A stretch of 64,000 nucleotides of DNA from Flavobacterium inviolabile (GTDB lineage Bacteria; Bacteroidota; Bacteroidia; Flavobacteriales; Flavobacteriaceae). The translations under genes and the position numbers were made by a program. The stretch spans positions 2,418,001 through 2,482,000 of the forward strand of contig NZ_CP058278.1 in NCBI RefSeq assembly GCF_013389455.1. The letters are read 5' to 3'. Below are positions 25,857 through 34,132 of this stretch, one piece after another. The notes below the pieces were generated by a model. The model made no database searches. It was not told where the DNA came from and worked only from the letters and a program-made list of their open reading frames with translations. The number at the start of each line of letters is the position of its first letter. Positions within the stretch are counted from its first letter, which is position 1.

Positions 25857-27044
25857 CTAATATCCAAAATACCCTATATAGGTGTTTAGGTCCTTATCGC
25901 CGCGACCGGACAGGTTAATCACAACGATATCGTCTTCTTTAAACTGTTGCTGTTCCAAAACGGCAAGGGCGTGGGCACTTTCAATTGCCGGAATAATACC
26001 TTCCGTTTTACACAAATTCAATCCGGATTGCATGGCTTCATCATCGGTTACCGCGACAAATGCTGCGCGGCCGCTTTTAAACAAATGGGCATGCAACGGA
26101 CCGACGCCGGGATAATCCAACCCGGCTGAAATAGAATAGGGTTCCGTGATTTGTCCGTCTTCAGATTGCATCAGTAACGTTTTGCTACCGTGTATAATAC
26201 CGGTTTTACCTAAAGCGGAAGTTGCAGCACTTTCTCCGGAGTTGATCCCTTTTCCGGCCGCTTCCACAGCAATTAATTTAACCTTTTCATCGGCTAAAAA
26301 GTGATAAAAAGCACCGGCTGCATTACTGCCGCCGCCAACGCAGGCAATTACATAATCCGGGTTTTCCGTGCCTTCCTTTTCGAATAACTGCTTTTTGATT
26401 TCCGCCGAAATAATGCTCTGAAAACGGGCAACCATGTCCGGATACGGATGTGGCCCCACAACCGAACCGATGATATAATAAGTGTCAACAGGATTATTGA
26501 TCCAGTCACGGATCGCTTCATTAGTAGCATCTTTAAGGGTCCTGGAACCGGATTTAGCCGGACGTACTTCGGCACCGAGCATTTTCATCCGTGCTACATT
26601 CGGTGCCTGGCGTTCAATGTCGATTTCTCCCATATAAACAATACATTCCAGTCCCATTAAAGCACAAACGGTAGCGGTGGCAACACCATGCTGTCCGGCT
26701 CCGGTTTCGGCTATGATCCTGGTTTTGCCCAATCGTTTGGCTAATAAAATCTGCCCGATCGTATTGTTTATTTTATGTGCACCGGTATGGCATAAATCCT
26801 CTCTTTTCAAATATACCTTTGTTTTGTATTGCTGTGATAACCGTTCGGCAAAATACAAAGGCGTAGGACGGCCTACATAGTCACTCAGTAATTGCTGTAA
26901 TTCTTCGCGAAAAGAAGATTCCTGAATAATCGACAGGTATTTTTCCCGTAATTCGGCTACATTCGGGTATAGCATTTCCGGTATGAAAGCTCCGCCAAAT
27001 TCACCATAATAACCCTGTTCGTCTGCCTGATATGTTGTTTTCAT
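25857..27044 (-). CDS. trpB: Tryptophan synthase beta chain
   Basis: The protein has 395 residues, normal length. The PLP lysine lies in [15 protein letters not shown], the phosphate-binding loop in [12 protein letters not shown], and the N-terminus [14 protein letters not shown] and C-terminal LSGRGDKDL are family signatures. It condenses indole with serine to tryptophan. It overlaps trpF by 4 bp (27041-27044), supporting operon organisation. Confidence 0.97.
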   Translation of the reverse strand: MKTTYQADEQGYYGEFGGAFIPEMLYPNVAELREKYLSIIQESSFREELQQLLSDYVGRPTPLYFAERLSQQYKTKVYLKREDLCHTGAHKINNTIGQILLAKRLGKTRIIAETGAGQHGVATATVCALMGLECIVYMGEIDIERQAPNVARMKMLGAEVRPAKSGSRTLKDATNEAIRDWINNPVDTYYIIGSVVGPHPYPDMVARFQSIISAEIKKQLFEKEGTENPDYVIACVGGGSNAAGAFYHFLADEKVKLIAVEAAGKGINSGESAATSALGKTGIIHGSKTLLMQSEDGQITEPYSISAGLDYPGVGPLHAHLFKSGRAAFVAVTDDEAMQSGLNLCKTEGIIPAIESAHALAVLEQQQFKEDDIVVINLSGRGDKDLNTYIGYFGY

Positions 27045-27679
27045 GTGGTAATATTGTTAATCGTTAAAATTGCTTCTTCACAAAGCGTTTCGTTTTTTAG
27101 TCCGGGTGCCGTTTCTAATTTGCTGTTGAAATCTATCGCATAAACCGGTAATCCGGTTTCCAGTAAAAGGGAGATGTTTTCCCAATCCGCTACGCCTATA
27201 CCGCCGCTAAGGAAGAATGGTTTTGAAGACGGATACTGCTGCAGGATGTTCCAGTCAAAAGCAAAGCCGTTTCCGCCGGGTAATTTTCCTTTGGTATCAA
27301 ATAAATAGTAATCGCATGCCATATCATAAGCTTCGAGTACATTGAAATCAAAAGAGGAATCCATTGAAAATGTTTTGATGATTTCAATACCCGGAAGTGC
27401 TTTTAGTGCCAGACAGAAGTCGGGAGATTCTTCCCCGTGCAATTGTACCGCCTGTAAATCATATTGCTTCACTTTTGCCGTTATTACGGCTATTGATGCA
27501 TTTACAAATACACCGGTTTTTTTAACTGTACCAGCAATTTCCGGAACAACGGCATCGAAATACCGCGCTGATTTTTCATAGAAAATAAAGCCCAGATAGT
27601 CCGGTTGTAACGCTGCAATTGCCTGTATGTTTTCGGAATATTTCATGCCGCAGATCTTTACCTGAATCCTGTTTTTCAT
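27041..27679 (-). CDS. trpF: Phosphoribosylanthranilate isomerase
   Basis: The protein has 212 residues. The catalytic Cys is in [11 protein letters not shown] near the N-terminus and the general acid Asp in [16 protein letters not shown] near the C-terminus; [11 protein letters not shown] and [12 protein letters not shown] are the usual TIM-barrel blocks. It isomerises PRA to CdRP. It overlaps trpC by 4 bp and trpB by 4 bp. It is a stand-alone gene, not fused to trpC as in enterobacteria. Confidence 0.95.
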   Translation of the reverse strand: MKNRIQVKICGMKYSENIQAIAALQPDYLGFIFYEKSARYFDAVVPEIAGTVKKTGVFVNASIAVITAKVKQYDLQAVQLHGEESPDFCLALKALPGIEIIKTFSMDSSFDFNVLEAYDMACDYYLFDTKGKLPGGNGFAFDWNILQQYPSSKPFFLSGGIGVADWENISLLLETGLPVYAIDFNSKLETAPGLKNETLCEEAILTINNITT

Positions 27680-28467
27680 ACCGTTATATTTATTTGATTT
27701 ATAAAATCTTTGCAGGCTTTACCTGAATCATTACTTTTCATAAATTTTTCACCAATCAGATAGCCTTTATAACCATACGGTTGCAGGGCTTGAACGGCTT
27801 GAACGGTACTGATCCCGCTTTCGGAAACTTTTACAAAATCATCCGGAATGAAGGCTGCCAGCTGCCAGCTGTAATCCAGGCTCACCTCAAATGTTTTCAG
27901 GTTACGGTTGTTCACCCCAATCATGTTCAGGCTCGGCATCACCGCTTTTTCCAATTCTTCCCGGTTGTGTACTTCCAGCAGTACTTCCAATCCTAAACAC
28001 TGGGCAAATTCGGAGAGCTTTTTGATTTCGGCTCTGGACAAAACAGCAGCGATCAATAAAATAAGATCGGCGCCATAAGCTTTCGCTTCCAGTATCTGAT
28101 ATTCGTCAATAATAAACTCTTTTCGCAATAAAGGAAGGTTTACCGAAGCCCTTGCCAGCAGCAGATCTTCTAAAGAACCTCCAAAATATTTCCCGTCTGT
28201 CAAAACGGAAATACCACAGGCACCGGCATTTTCATAACCTTTAACGACTTCTTCAACACTAAAGCTGTTATTGATAACCGACTTTGAAGGCGACCGCCGC
28301 TTGTGTTCGGCAATTATCCCTGAAGTACTGTTTTTTAAATTATGGCTCAAAGAAAGGGGCGTGCGTTCAAACAAGGCGGCAGCTTCCAGTTGGGAAACCG
28401 GGATTATTGTTTTCTTTAAGGTCACTTCGCGGCGTTTGTCGCTGATAATAGCATCTAAAATGTTCAT
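27676..28467 (-). CDS. trpC: Indole-3-glycerol phosphate synthase
   Basis: The protein has 263 residues. Family blocks: IIAEHKRRSPSKS (catalytic Lys), LPLLRKEFIIDEYQI, MIGVNNRNLKTFEV and KVSESGIS. It converts CdRP to indole-3-glycerol phosphate. It follows trpD with a 7-bp gap and overlaps trpF by 4 bp. Confidence 0.96.
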   Translation of the reverse strand: MNILDAIISDKRREVTLKKTIIPVSQLEAAALFERTPLSLSHNLKNSTSGIIAEHKRRSPSKSVINNSFSVEEVVKGYENAGACGISVLTDGKYFGGSLEDLLLARASVNLPLLRKEFIIDEYQILEAKAYGADLILLIAAVLSRAEIKKLSEFAQCLGLEVLLEVHNREELEKAVMPSLNMIGVNNRNLKTFEVSLDYSWQLAAFIPDDFVKVSESGISTVQAVQALQPYGYKGYLIGEKFMKSNDSGKACKDFINQINITV

Positions 28468-28474
28468 CTTTCTT

Positions 28475-29470
28475 TTAATTATTGCTGATACGTTGTAATT
28501 TTTTCAGGCTATCCAATGCTTTTCTGCTGTTTAAGCTTTCCTTAGCCAGTTCATAACCATCCTGTAGTGTAAGATTGTTAACCGTTGCAATGGCCAGACC
28601 GGCATTGGCACAGACCACATTATTCTGGGCCACGGTTCCTTTTCCGGAAATAATATCCATAAACAGTTGAGCCGATGCTGCAATAGTCGTTCCGCCTTTA
28701 ATGTCGGCAGCCTTTAACGGCTGTAAGCGGAAATCTTCCGGTTTTAAAATCTGCTCCCGCTGTTTGGAAATCACTTTGGTATTACCGGTTAACGATATCT
28801 CATCATAGCCGTCGAGGCTGTTCAGGATGGTAAAATTGATCGTGGTATTCTGGTATAAATAGGCATACATACGGGCTAATTCCAGGTTAAAGACCCCAAC
28901 CAGCTGATTCTTCGGAAAAGAAGGATTAACCATTGGTCCCAGCATGTTAAAAAATGTTTTTACGGCCAGTTCCTTGCGAATGGGGGCTACGTTTTTCATA
29001 GCCGGATGAAACAGCGGTGCATGCAGGATGCTGATGTTTGCTTCTTCCATACAGTGCTGTAAAAAACCGGTATCGTTACTAAAACGGATGCCAAGGCTTT
29101 CCATGACATTGCTGGAACCGGAAATGGAAGAAACCCCATAGTTTCCGTGTTTGGCGACTTTTATTCCCGTTCCGGCTACAATAAAAGAAGCCAGGGTGGA
29201 AATATTAAAAGTATCTTTTCCGTCACCGCCGGTTCCGCACAGATCAATAGTGTTGTATGCGGAGAAATCTACCGGGATGCAAAGCTCCAATAAGGCTTCC
29301 CGAAATCCGGCCAACTCGTCAATACTGATGTTGCGCATCATATAGACCGTTAAAAAACTGGCAATCTGGCTCGGGTTGTATAAACCGTTTGAGATATTGA
29401 CCAGTACGTTTTTTGCTTCTTCTTTCGAAAGCAGCTCCTGATTAATTAATCTGTTTAATATTTGTTTCAT
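28475..29470 (-). CDS. trpD: Anthranilate phosphoribosyltransferase
   Basis: The protein has 331 residues. The PRPP-binding block DLCGTGGDGKDTFNIST and KHGNYGVSSISGSSN are diagnostic, with FHPAMKNVAPIRKEL as the substrate loop. It transfers phosphoribose to anthranilate. It is stand-alone rather than fused with trpG. The gap to trpG is 82 bp with no clear terminator. Confidence 0.97.
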   Translation of the reverse strand: MKQILNRLINQELLSKEEAKNVLVNISNGLYNPSQIASFLTVYMMRNISIDELAGFREALLELCIPVDFSAYNTIDLCGTGGDGKDTFNISTLASFIVAGTGIKVAKHGNYGVSSISGSSNVMESLGIRFSNDTGFLQHCMEEANISILHAPLFHPAMKNVAPIRKELAVKTFFNMLGPMVNPSFPKNQLVGVFNLELARMYAYLYQNTTINFTILNSLDGYDEISLTGNTKVISKQREQILKPEDFRLQPLKAADIKGGTTIAASAQLFMDIISGKGTVAQNNVVCANAGLAIATVNNLTLQDGYELAKESLNSRKALDSLKKLQRISNN

Positions 29471-29552
29471 GATTTTTAGGTATAAGTTGTGCCGGGCTTC
29501 AAATTTTTCAATTTAAAACCAAATCGTTTTTGATGTAGTATGTGTTTGTTAT

Positions 29553-30122
29553 TTAGTTATTTACCCAGTTTTTAAGGATGGTTTTTCCTTCCGGGGTGAG
29601 AACACTTTCCGGATGGTATTGCACGCCCCGGACATCGAATGTTTTATGGCGCAGCGACATGATCTGACCGCTATCGTCCACAGAGGTGATTTCCAGTACT
29701 TCCGGGAAATCATCAGGATTAACAACCCAGGAGTGGTAACGGCCCACTTCAATATTTTCCGGTAAACCGTTAAAGAGGGATTCGTCGCCAACCGTTATCG
29801 TCACCGGTGTCGCCACACCGTGATACACTTTTTCCAGGTTTATCAGGCTTCCGCCAAAGACTTCTCCGATAGCCTGCTGACCGAGGCAGACACCCAAAAT
29901 ACTTTTGGTAGACGCATAGGTGCGGATCACTTCTTTTAACAAACCTGCTTCATCGGGAATTCCGGGACCGGGAGAAAGTAAGATCTTGTCAAAGTTTTTG
30001 ATCTCCTCAATAAGAAACGCATCGTTGCGATAAACCGTTACTTCACAGTCTAAATCTTCCAGATAATGTACCAGATTGTAGGTAAAACTATCGTAATTGT
30101 CTATAACTAATATCTTTTTCAT
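29553..30122 (-). CDS. trpG: Anthranilate synthase glutaminase component
   Basis: The protein has 189 residues, class I glutamine amidotransferase. The nucleophile Cys is in GVCLGQQAIGEVFGG, the His/Glu pair in QYHPESVLTPEG, and the start KILVIDNYDSFTYNLVHYL is typical. It supplies ammonia to TrpE. It lies 54 bp after trpE. Confidence 0.96.
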   Translation of the reverse strand: MKKILVIDNYDSFTYNLVHYLEDLDCEVTVYRNDAFLIEEIKNFDKILLSPGPGIPDEAGLLKEVIRTYASTKSILGVCLGQQAIGEVFGGSLINLEKVYHGVATPVTITVGDESLFNGLPENIEVGRYHSWVVNPDDFPEVLEITSVDDSGQIMSLRHKTFDVRGVQYHPESVLTPEGKTILKNWVNN

Positions 30123-30176
30123 GAGGTTGTCTTTTTGATAAATGTTGCTGTTTGCCTTTTTCTATTGCTTTTTTAA

Positions 30177-31577
30177 TTAAATCGTTTCCGCTACATCAAG
30201 TGCCTTGTTGAGTGCTCCCAGTTTGTTGTACACTTCCTGCATCTCATTTTCTGCAACGGAACCGGATACAATTCCGGCACCGGCCTGGTAGTGTAATGTA
30301 TGATTTTTGCTTAAAAAAGTACGGATCATAATTGCGTGATTAAAATTACCGTCAAAATCCATAAAACCAATAGCTCCGCCATAGAAATTTCTGGATATAT
30401 TTTCAATTTCTTCAATCAGCTGCATGGCTTTGTGCTTTGGAGCGCCGCTTAACGTTCCGGCAGGAAAAGTATCGGCAACCGTTTGCATCGTTGTGGCATT
30501 GTCCCGCAGGTTACCGGTTACTTTGGAAACCAGGTGTATCACATGGGAAAAGAACTGGATCTCTTTATATTTTTCCACTTTAACGCCGTGTCCGTTCCGG
30601 CTCAGATCGTTTCGGGCAAGATCAACCAGCATTACGTGCTCACTGTTTTCTTTCGGATCTTCCGATAATTGCTTGGCGAGCAACGCATCATGTTCGTCAT
30701 TTCCGCTCCGTTTAAAGGTTCCGGCAATGGGATGGATCTCTGCCTTTCTGTTCTTAACAACCAGCTGCGCTTCCGGTGACGAACCCATGATTTTGAAATC
30801 ACCATAGTCAAAAAAGAAAAGATAAGGCGAAGGATTGATGTTTCGCAAAGCTCTGTATACATTAAATTCATCGCCTTTGAAGGACTGTGAAAACCGTCGG
30901 GACAATACCAGCTGGAACACATCGCCGCGATAACAGTGTTTTTTGGCAATGGCAACGTTTTGTTGGAATGCTTCGTCGGTAAGATTGGAAATGGTTTCTC
31001 CTTCTTTGGCAAAAGAATAACTGGCAAAATTTTTAGCCTGCAACAGCTGTTCTATTTCGGATATGTTGTTCTGGTTTTCAGTGCTGTGGCAGAAAATATA
31101 GGCTTCATTGTTAAAGTGGTTGATCGCAATGATGTTCTGGTATATCGCATAATAAATGTCCGGAATCTGTAAATCACCTTGCTTTTTGGTGATGTCCACG
31201 GCTTCAAAATAACGAACGGCATCATAGGCTATATAGCCAAACAAACCGTTGTTGATAAACTTAAAGGCATTTTTTTCTGTTTGAAACTGTGCGGCAAAAG
31301 CTTGAATAGCTTCCGGTATACTGGTTTCTTTCTGAATGGCTTCCGTTGTAAGGCTTCCGTCCGGATAGGATTTGACAATGTTTTCCTGCTGAATTTTAAT
31401 ACTTGCAACAGGATTACAGCAGATATAGGAAAAACTGTTGTTATTGGCATGATAGTCACTGCTTTCCAGCAGCAGGCTGTTGGGAAACTTATCGCGTATT
31501 TTCAGGTAAACGCTCACCGGAGTTATCGTATCGGCAAGGATTTGTTTGTATGAAGTATGTAGTTTATATTTTTTCAT
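30177..31577 (-). CDS. trpE: Anthranilate synthase component I
   Basis: The start at 31577 (MKKYKLHTSYKQIL) is chosen. The longer frame to 31607 would begin inside the attenuator T-tail. The product has 466 residues. The Trp feedback motif LLESSDYHANNNSFSYI is intact, so allosteric inhibition by tryptophan is expected. The chorismate-binding core has PIAGTFKRSGNDEHD, DLARNDLSRNG and GAPKHKAMQLIEE. It is the first structural gene of trpEGDCFBA, 29 nt after the attenuator. Confidence 0.95.
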   Translation of the reverse strand: MKKYKLHTSYKQILADTITPVSVYLKIRDKFPNSLLLESSDYHANNNSFSYICCNPVASIKIQQENIVKSYPDGSLTTEAIQKETSIPEAIQAFAAQFQTEKNAFKFINNGLFGYIAYDAVRYFEAVDITKKQGDLQIPDIYYAIYQNIIAINHFNNEAYIFCHSTENQNNISEIEQLLQAKNFASYSFAKEGETISNLTDEAFQQNVAIAKKHCYRGDVFQLVLSRRFSQSFKGDEFNVYRALRNINPSPYLFFFDYGDFKIMGSSPEAQLVVKNRKAEIHPIAGTFKRSGNDEHDALLAKQLSEDPKENSEHVMLVDLARNDLSRNGHGVKVEKYKEIQFFSHVIHLVSKVTGNLRDNATTMQTVADTFPAGTLSGAPKHKAMQLIEEIENISRNFYGGAIGFMDFDGNFNHAIMIRTFLSKNHTLHYQAGAGIVSGSVAENEMQEVYNKLGALNKALDVAETI

Positions 31578-31605
31578 GATTTTTGAATAAGAAATATTGG
31601 AAAAC

Positions 31606-31634
31606 AAAAAAGGCTTGTCGTGATGACAAGCCTT
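31606..31634 (-). terminator. trp attenuator terminator
   Basis: On the minus strand AAGGCTTGTC, loop ATCAC, GACAAGCCTT, then six T. The stem is 31610-31619 paired with 31625-31634 and perfect over 10 bp. An alternative pairing of CCTCCTATCTGTATT (31655-31669) with AATAGATATAAGG (31631-31643) overlaps the 5' arm and is a candidate antiterminator. Confidence 0.88.
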
Positions 31635-31675
31635 ATATCTATTTTGGTTTTAAAAATACAGATAGGAGGTTTCGC

Positions 31676-31732
31676 TCACGATATTCGACGTAAGTTACTC
31701 CACCACCAAGTATTGTTTAAAATTGTGTTCAT
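31676..31732 (-). CDS. trpL: trp operon leader peptide (18 aa, three consecutive Trp)
   Basis: The ATG at 31732 opens MNTILNNTWWWSNLRRIS, ending TGA at 31676. Codons 9-11 are TGG TGG TGG. It follows a good promoter and precedes the attenuator hairpin and trpE, so ribosome stalling at the Trp codons should favour antitermination when Trp-tRNA is scarce. The mechanism is inferred from the layout, as in other trp leaders. Confidence 0.9.
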   Translation of the reverse strand: MNTILNNTWWWSNLRRIS

Positions 31733-31749
31733 GTTTTTTATTTGTGCTA

Positions 31750-31781
31750 CAAAGGTATAAAAATGATTTTCATTTATGCAA
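31750..31781 (-). promoter_or_regulatory. trp operon promoter
   Basis: On the minus strand TTG (31779-31781) lies 21 bp before TACCTTTG (31750-31757), a close match to the Bacteroidota -33/-7 consensus. The -7 box ends 18 bp before the leader start codon. Confidence 0.8.
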
Positions 31782-31835
31782 GAGAATTTTAAATAAAATA
31801 ACAAAAATACTATTTATAGTGTGTTTTATAACATT

Positions 31836-33152
31836 TTAAAGCTTGTCCTTGACGTCAGACAAAGGCTTTCCTTTTAGCTTTTGGTAGTACAAATGTTTGG
31901 GACTGCCAATAATCTGGGAAGTGTAAATACCGGTATGACCCGAGAAAAAATAGGCCACCACACAGGCAATGGCAATATAGATACCGCTGTCAACACCAAA
32001 AAGCTCTATGCCCATGATGGTACAGGCAATAGGTGTATTGGTTGCTCCGGAAAACACTGCAACAAATCCCATTCCGGCCAATAACGCTATAGGAAGCGGT
32101 ACAAACCAAAAGAGCGCATTGCCCAAAGCAGCGCCGATAAAGAACAATGGCGTGACTTCACCGCCTTTAAACCCGGCACCTAATGTAAAAGAAGTAAACA
32201 GTATTTTTAATAAAAAATCATAGGAATCCAGCTGCTGGTCAAATGTGTCAACGATAGTCGGAATACCCAAACCAATATATTTTGTGGTTCCCATACCGTA
32301 AACTGCCAAAGCAATAACAAGACCACCAATCAGCGGACGTAACGGTGGGAAAGGGATATTCTTTTTAAAAATTGTACCCCAAAAATGAGTAGCTTTTGAA
32401 AAAAACATTGCGGTCAGTCCGAACAAGATTCCGGCGAATAACGACCATAACAGGTTTAAAGCGGTCATTTCCGGTATGCTGGGAATACTGTAATGCGTAT
32501 GATTCACATGCCAGGCCAGGCAGCTGTAATGTGCAATGACAGCCACCAATACACTTGGCAAAATCGCTTCATAGCGGATGCGTCCCAGAACCATTACTTC
32601 CAAAGCAAAAACAGCCCCGGCAAGCGGTGTCCCGAAAACGGAGGCAAATCCGGCACTGATTCCCATAATGAGGATGATTTTCCGGTCATCGTTATTCAGT
32701 GAAAACCAACGGGAAAACTGGTCGGCAATGGCACCGCCCATTTGTACAGCTGTTCCTTCACGGCCGGCAGAACCGCCAAAAAGATGGGTCATTAAAGTGC
32801 CGAACAAAACCAAAGGCGCCATCCGGAACGGGATGATCTTTTTAGGGGAATGAAACTCTTCCAATAGCAGGTTATTGCCCTTAACAACACTTTCGCCCAG
32901 ATAATGATAACTCAGCCCGATAAGCAATCCGGCTACGGGCAGCAGACAAATGATCCAGACATGATTTTCGCGGTAATTGGTAACCCGGTCTAATGAAAGC
33001 AAGAAAAAAGCCGAGACGGAACCGATGATTGTACCGATAATCGCCGCAAGCAAAAGCCAGCGAAATAAAAAAGCCAGTAAAGGTAGTAGCGGAAAATTGG
33101 CAAAGTGTCGGTTAAAAGAGTGTTTATCCATAATTGTCTTGATTACATGCAT
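31836..33152 (-). CDS. eriC(F)-like: CLC-F type fluoride/proton antiporter
   Basis: The protein has 438 residues with about 10-12 TM helices and a CLC fold. The filter region reads GSAGREGTAVQMGG, with Thr where chloride CLCs have Pro (GREGP), and GAGFKGGEVTPLFFIGAALGNA replaces the usual GGIFAP-type block. Both are features I associate with the fluoride-exporting CLC-F clade. The upstream fluoride riboswitch strongly supports this. It would expel cytoplasmic F- using the proton gradient. The start is either 33152 or the ATG at 33131 (MDKHSFNR); the riboswitch hairpin ends at the former. Confidence 0.88.
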   Translation of the reverse strand: MHVIKTIMDKHSFNRHFANFPLLPLLAFLFRWLLLAAIIGTIIGSVSAFFLLSLDRVTNYRENHVWIICLLPVAGLLIGLSYHYLGESVVKGNNLLLEEFHSPKKIIPFRMAPLVLFGTLMTHLFGGSAGREGTAVQMGGAIADQFSRWFSLNNDDRKIILIMGISAGFASVFGTPLAGAVFALEVMVLGRIRYEAILPSVLVAVIAHYSCLAWHVNHTHYSIPSIPEMTALNLLWSLFAGILFGLTAMFFSKATHFWGTIFKKNIPFPPLRPLIGGLVIALAVYGMGTTKYIGLGIPTIVDTFDQQLDSYDFLLKILFTSFTLGAGFKGGEVTPLFFIGAALGNALFWFVPLPIALLAGMGFVAVFSGATNTPIACTIMGIELFGVDSGIYIAIACVVAYFFSGHTGIYTSQIIGSPKHLYYQKLKGKPLSDVKDKL

Positions 33153-33226
33153 CTATAGTGGCATAAGCCATTCAATAGACGTCATCAGCTTTTTAAGGCG
33201 GTTCAAGGCAGACATCATTGCCGTAT
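33152..33226 (-). promoter_or_regulatory. Fluoride riboswitch (crcB motif) with possible translational platform
   Basis: On the minus strand GGCAATGATGTCTGCC, then GAACCGCC, then AGCTGATGACGTCTA reproduce the conserved blocks of the crcB/fluoride aptamer in order (about 33174-33222). Directly after, TCTAT (33175-33179) can pair with ATAGA (33152-33156) and TGGC with GCCA (33159-33162/33167-33170). This hairpin reuses the aptamer's 3' end and touches the ATG at 33152. A -7-like TACATTTG lies at 33235-33242. Confidence 0.85.
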
Positions 33227-33270
33227 TTGTACTACAAATGTAAAAATAAAAACAAGAATGGTATTTTTTT

Positions 33271-33582
33271 ATGGTCTGTTTTTTTATTCTGAGCAAAGGA
33301 ATTCGGTATATATCCCAAAATTTTAGCCTAAGTCCAAAACGAACTACCGTTATACAAAGAAAAGATGAACATTATTGCGGTTCAGCTTTATGCCGGAAAG
33401 AGGAACATTTACATGCATGCAATGACACAGCCGGAGTACTCACCGTTTATCCTTTTGCGCTCAAAAAGGATAAAGTTCAGGGTAAAATAATCGTTTCGAA
33501 ACAGCCGGCGGTATTGGAAATCGATCCGGATGTAAAGAATATTGATACTTTTAACGAAGACAACCGGAAAGAAATCGATTAA
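33271..33582 (+). CDS. Uncertain small ORF, possible gene or remnant
   Basis: The frame has 103 codons. The C-terminal two thirds looks coding (AVLEIDPDVKNIDTFNEDNR, with typical Flavobacterium codons) and holds Cys residues in CGSALCRKEEHLHAC. The N-terminal third is A+T-rich and promoter-like, and the only Met is the first residue. It could be a short real gene or a 5'-eroded remnant. No family is recognised. Confidence 0.35.
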   Translation: MVCFFILSKGIRYISQNFSLSPKRTTVIQRKDEHYCGSALCRKEEHLHACNDTAGVLTVYPFALKKDKVQGKIIVSKQPAVLEIDPDVKNIDTFNEDNRKEID

Positions 33583-33706
33583 AATTTTGTTAAAGGAAAA
33601 TTTATGAAAATAGACGCTAAAAGCTGATTTTTATACGTTTTTCAAATGAAAAAGACTGTTTTTGAGATTCCTTTTGAGAAAAATTTATTTCAAAAAATAT
33701 TTTTTA

Positions 33707-33739
33707 TTTGGAGCGTAATTAAAAAATGTTATAAGTTTG
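33707..33739 (+). promoter_or_regulatory. Promoter of the sulfate assimilation operon
   Basis: TTTG (33707-33710), a 21-bp spacer and TAAGTTTG (33732-33739) match the Bacteroidota consensus. The -7 box ends 25 bp before the first leader ATG (33764). Confidence 0.8.
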
Positions 33740-33763
33740 CAGTGTTCAAAACAGAATAAAAAA

Positions 33764-33838
33764 ATGAAAAATCAGGTTTTATGTATGGCGATGTGTATGT
33801 GCTGCTCAGTTTATGAGGAGGTACCTGCTATTCGTTAA
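33764..33838 (+). CDS. Cys/Met-rich leader peptide 1 (24 aa)
   Basis: The peptide starts MKNQVLCMAMCMCCSVYEE and ends at TAA 33836-33838. Residues 7-14 are CMAMCMCC: seven of eight are Cys or Met. Immediately after, TGAGGAG (33814-33820) duplicates the 3' arm of the following terminator and can pair with its 5' arm (CTCCTCA, 33870-33876). This is the classic geometry of a ribosome-mediated attenuator sensing Cys and/or Met supply. The peptide itself need not function. Confidence 0.8.
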   Translation: MKNQVLCMAMCMCCSVYEEVPAIR

Positions 33839-33868
33839 TGTCAATAAAACATTTCCAATATCAGTAAA

Positions 33869-33897
33869 ACTCCTCAGGCAATTGAGGAGTTTTTTTT
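33869..33897 (+). terminator. Attenuator terminator 1
   Basis: Stem ACTCCTCA (33869-33876) and TGAGGAGT (33883-33890), loop GGCAAT, followed by seven more T. Flanking A and T residues can extend the stem. It lies 30 nt after the leader 1 stop. Confidence 0.88.
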
Positions 33898-33934
33898 ACG
33901 CTTAATTTTTCTAAAAACACAAAATAAAATAAAG

Positions 33935-34048
33935 ATGAACACGACAACGGCTATAACAACATTACGAACAGCATCTGCAGCTTGTATGATGATGATGTGT
34001 TGTATGCGAAATTTCGCAAGAGGTCGTCTGTCATACTATTTGCTGTAA
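33935..34048 (+). CDS. Cys/Met-rich leader peptide 2 (37 aa)
   Basis: ATG at 33935, TAA at 34046-34048. Residues 17-24 are CMMMMCCM, then RNFARGRLSYYLL. CAAGAGG (34017-34023), just past these codons, equals part of the 3' arm of the next terminator and can pair with CCTCTTG (34072-34078) as an antiterminator. A second 8-bp dyad, ATACTATT/AATAGTAT (34033-34040/34051-34058), spans the stop codon and may act as a pause hairpin. It is the second of two tandem leaders. Confidence 0.8.
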   Translation: MNTTTAITTLRTASAACMMMMCCMRNFARGRLSYYLL

Positions 34049-34068
34049 AAAATAGTATCCCGTAATAG

Positions 34069-34097
34069 AAGCCTCTTGAATTCAAGAGGCTTTTTTT
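34069..34097 (+). terminator. Attenuator terminator 2
   Basis: AAGCCTCTTGAA (34069-34080) is followed directly by its reverse complement TTCAAGAGGCTT (34081-34092) and a T-run to 34097. It ends 36 bp before the cysH start. Confidence 0.9.
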
Positions 34098-34132
34098 ATA
34101 CCCATTTATCACGATTGCAAACAAAACAAACA

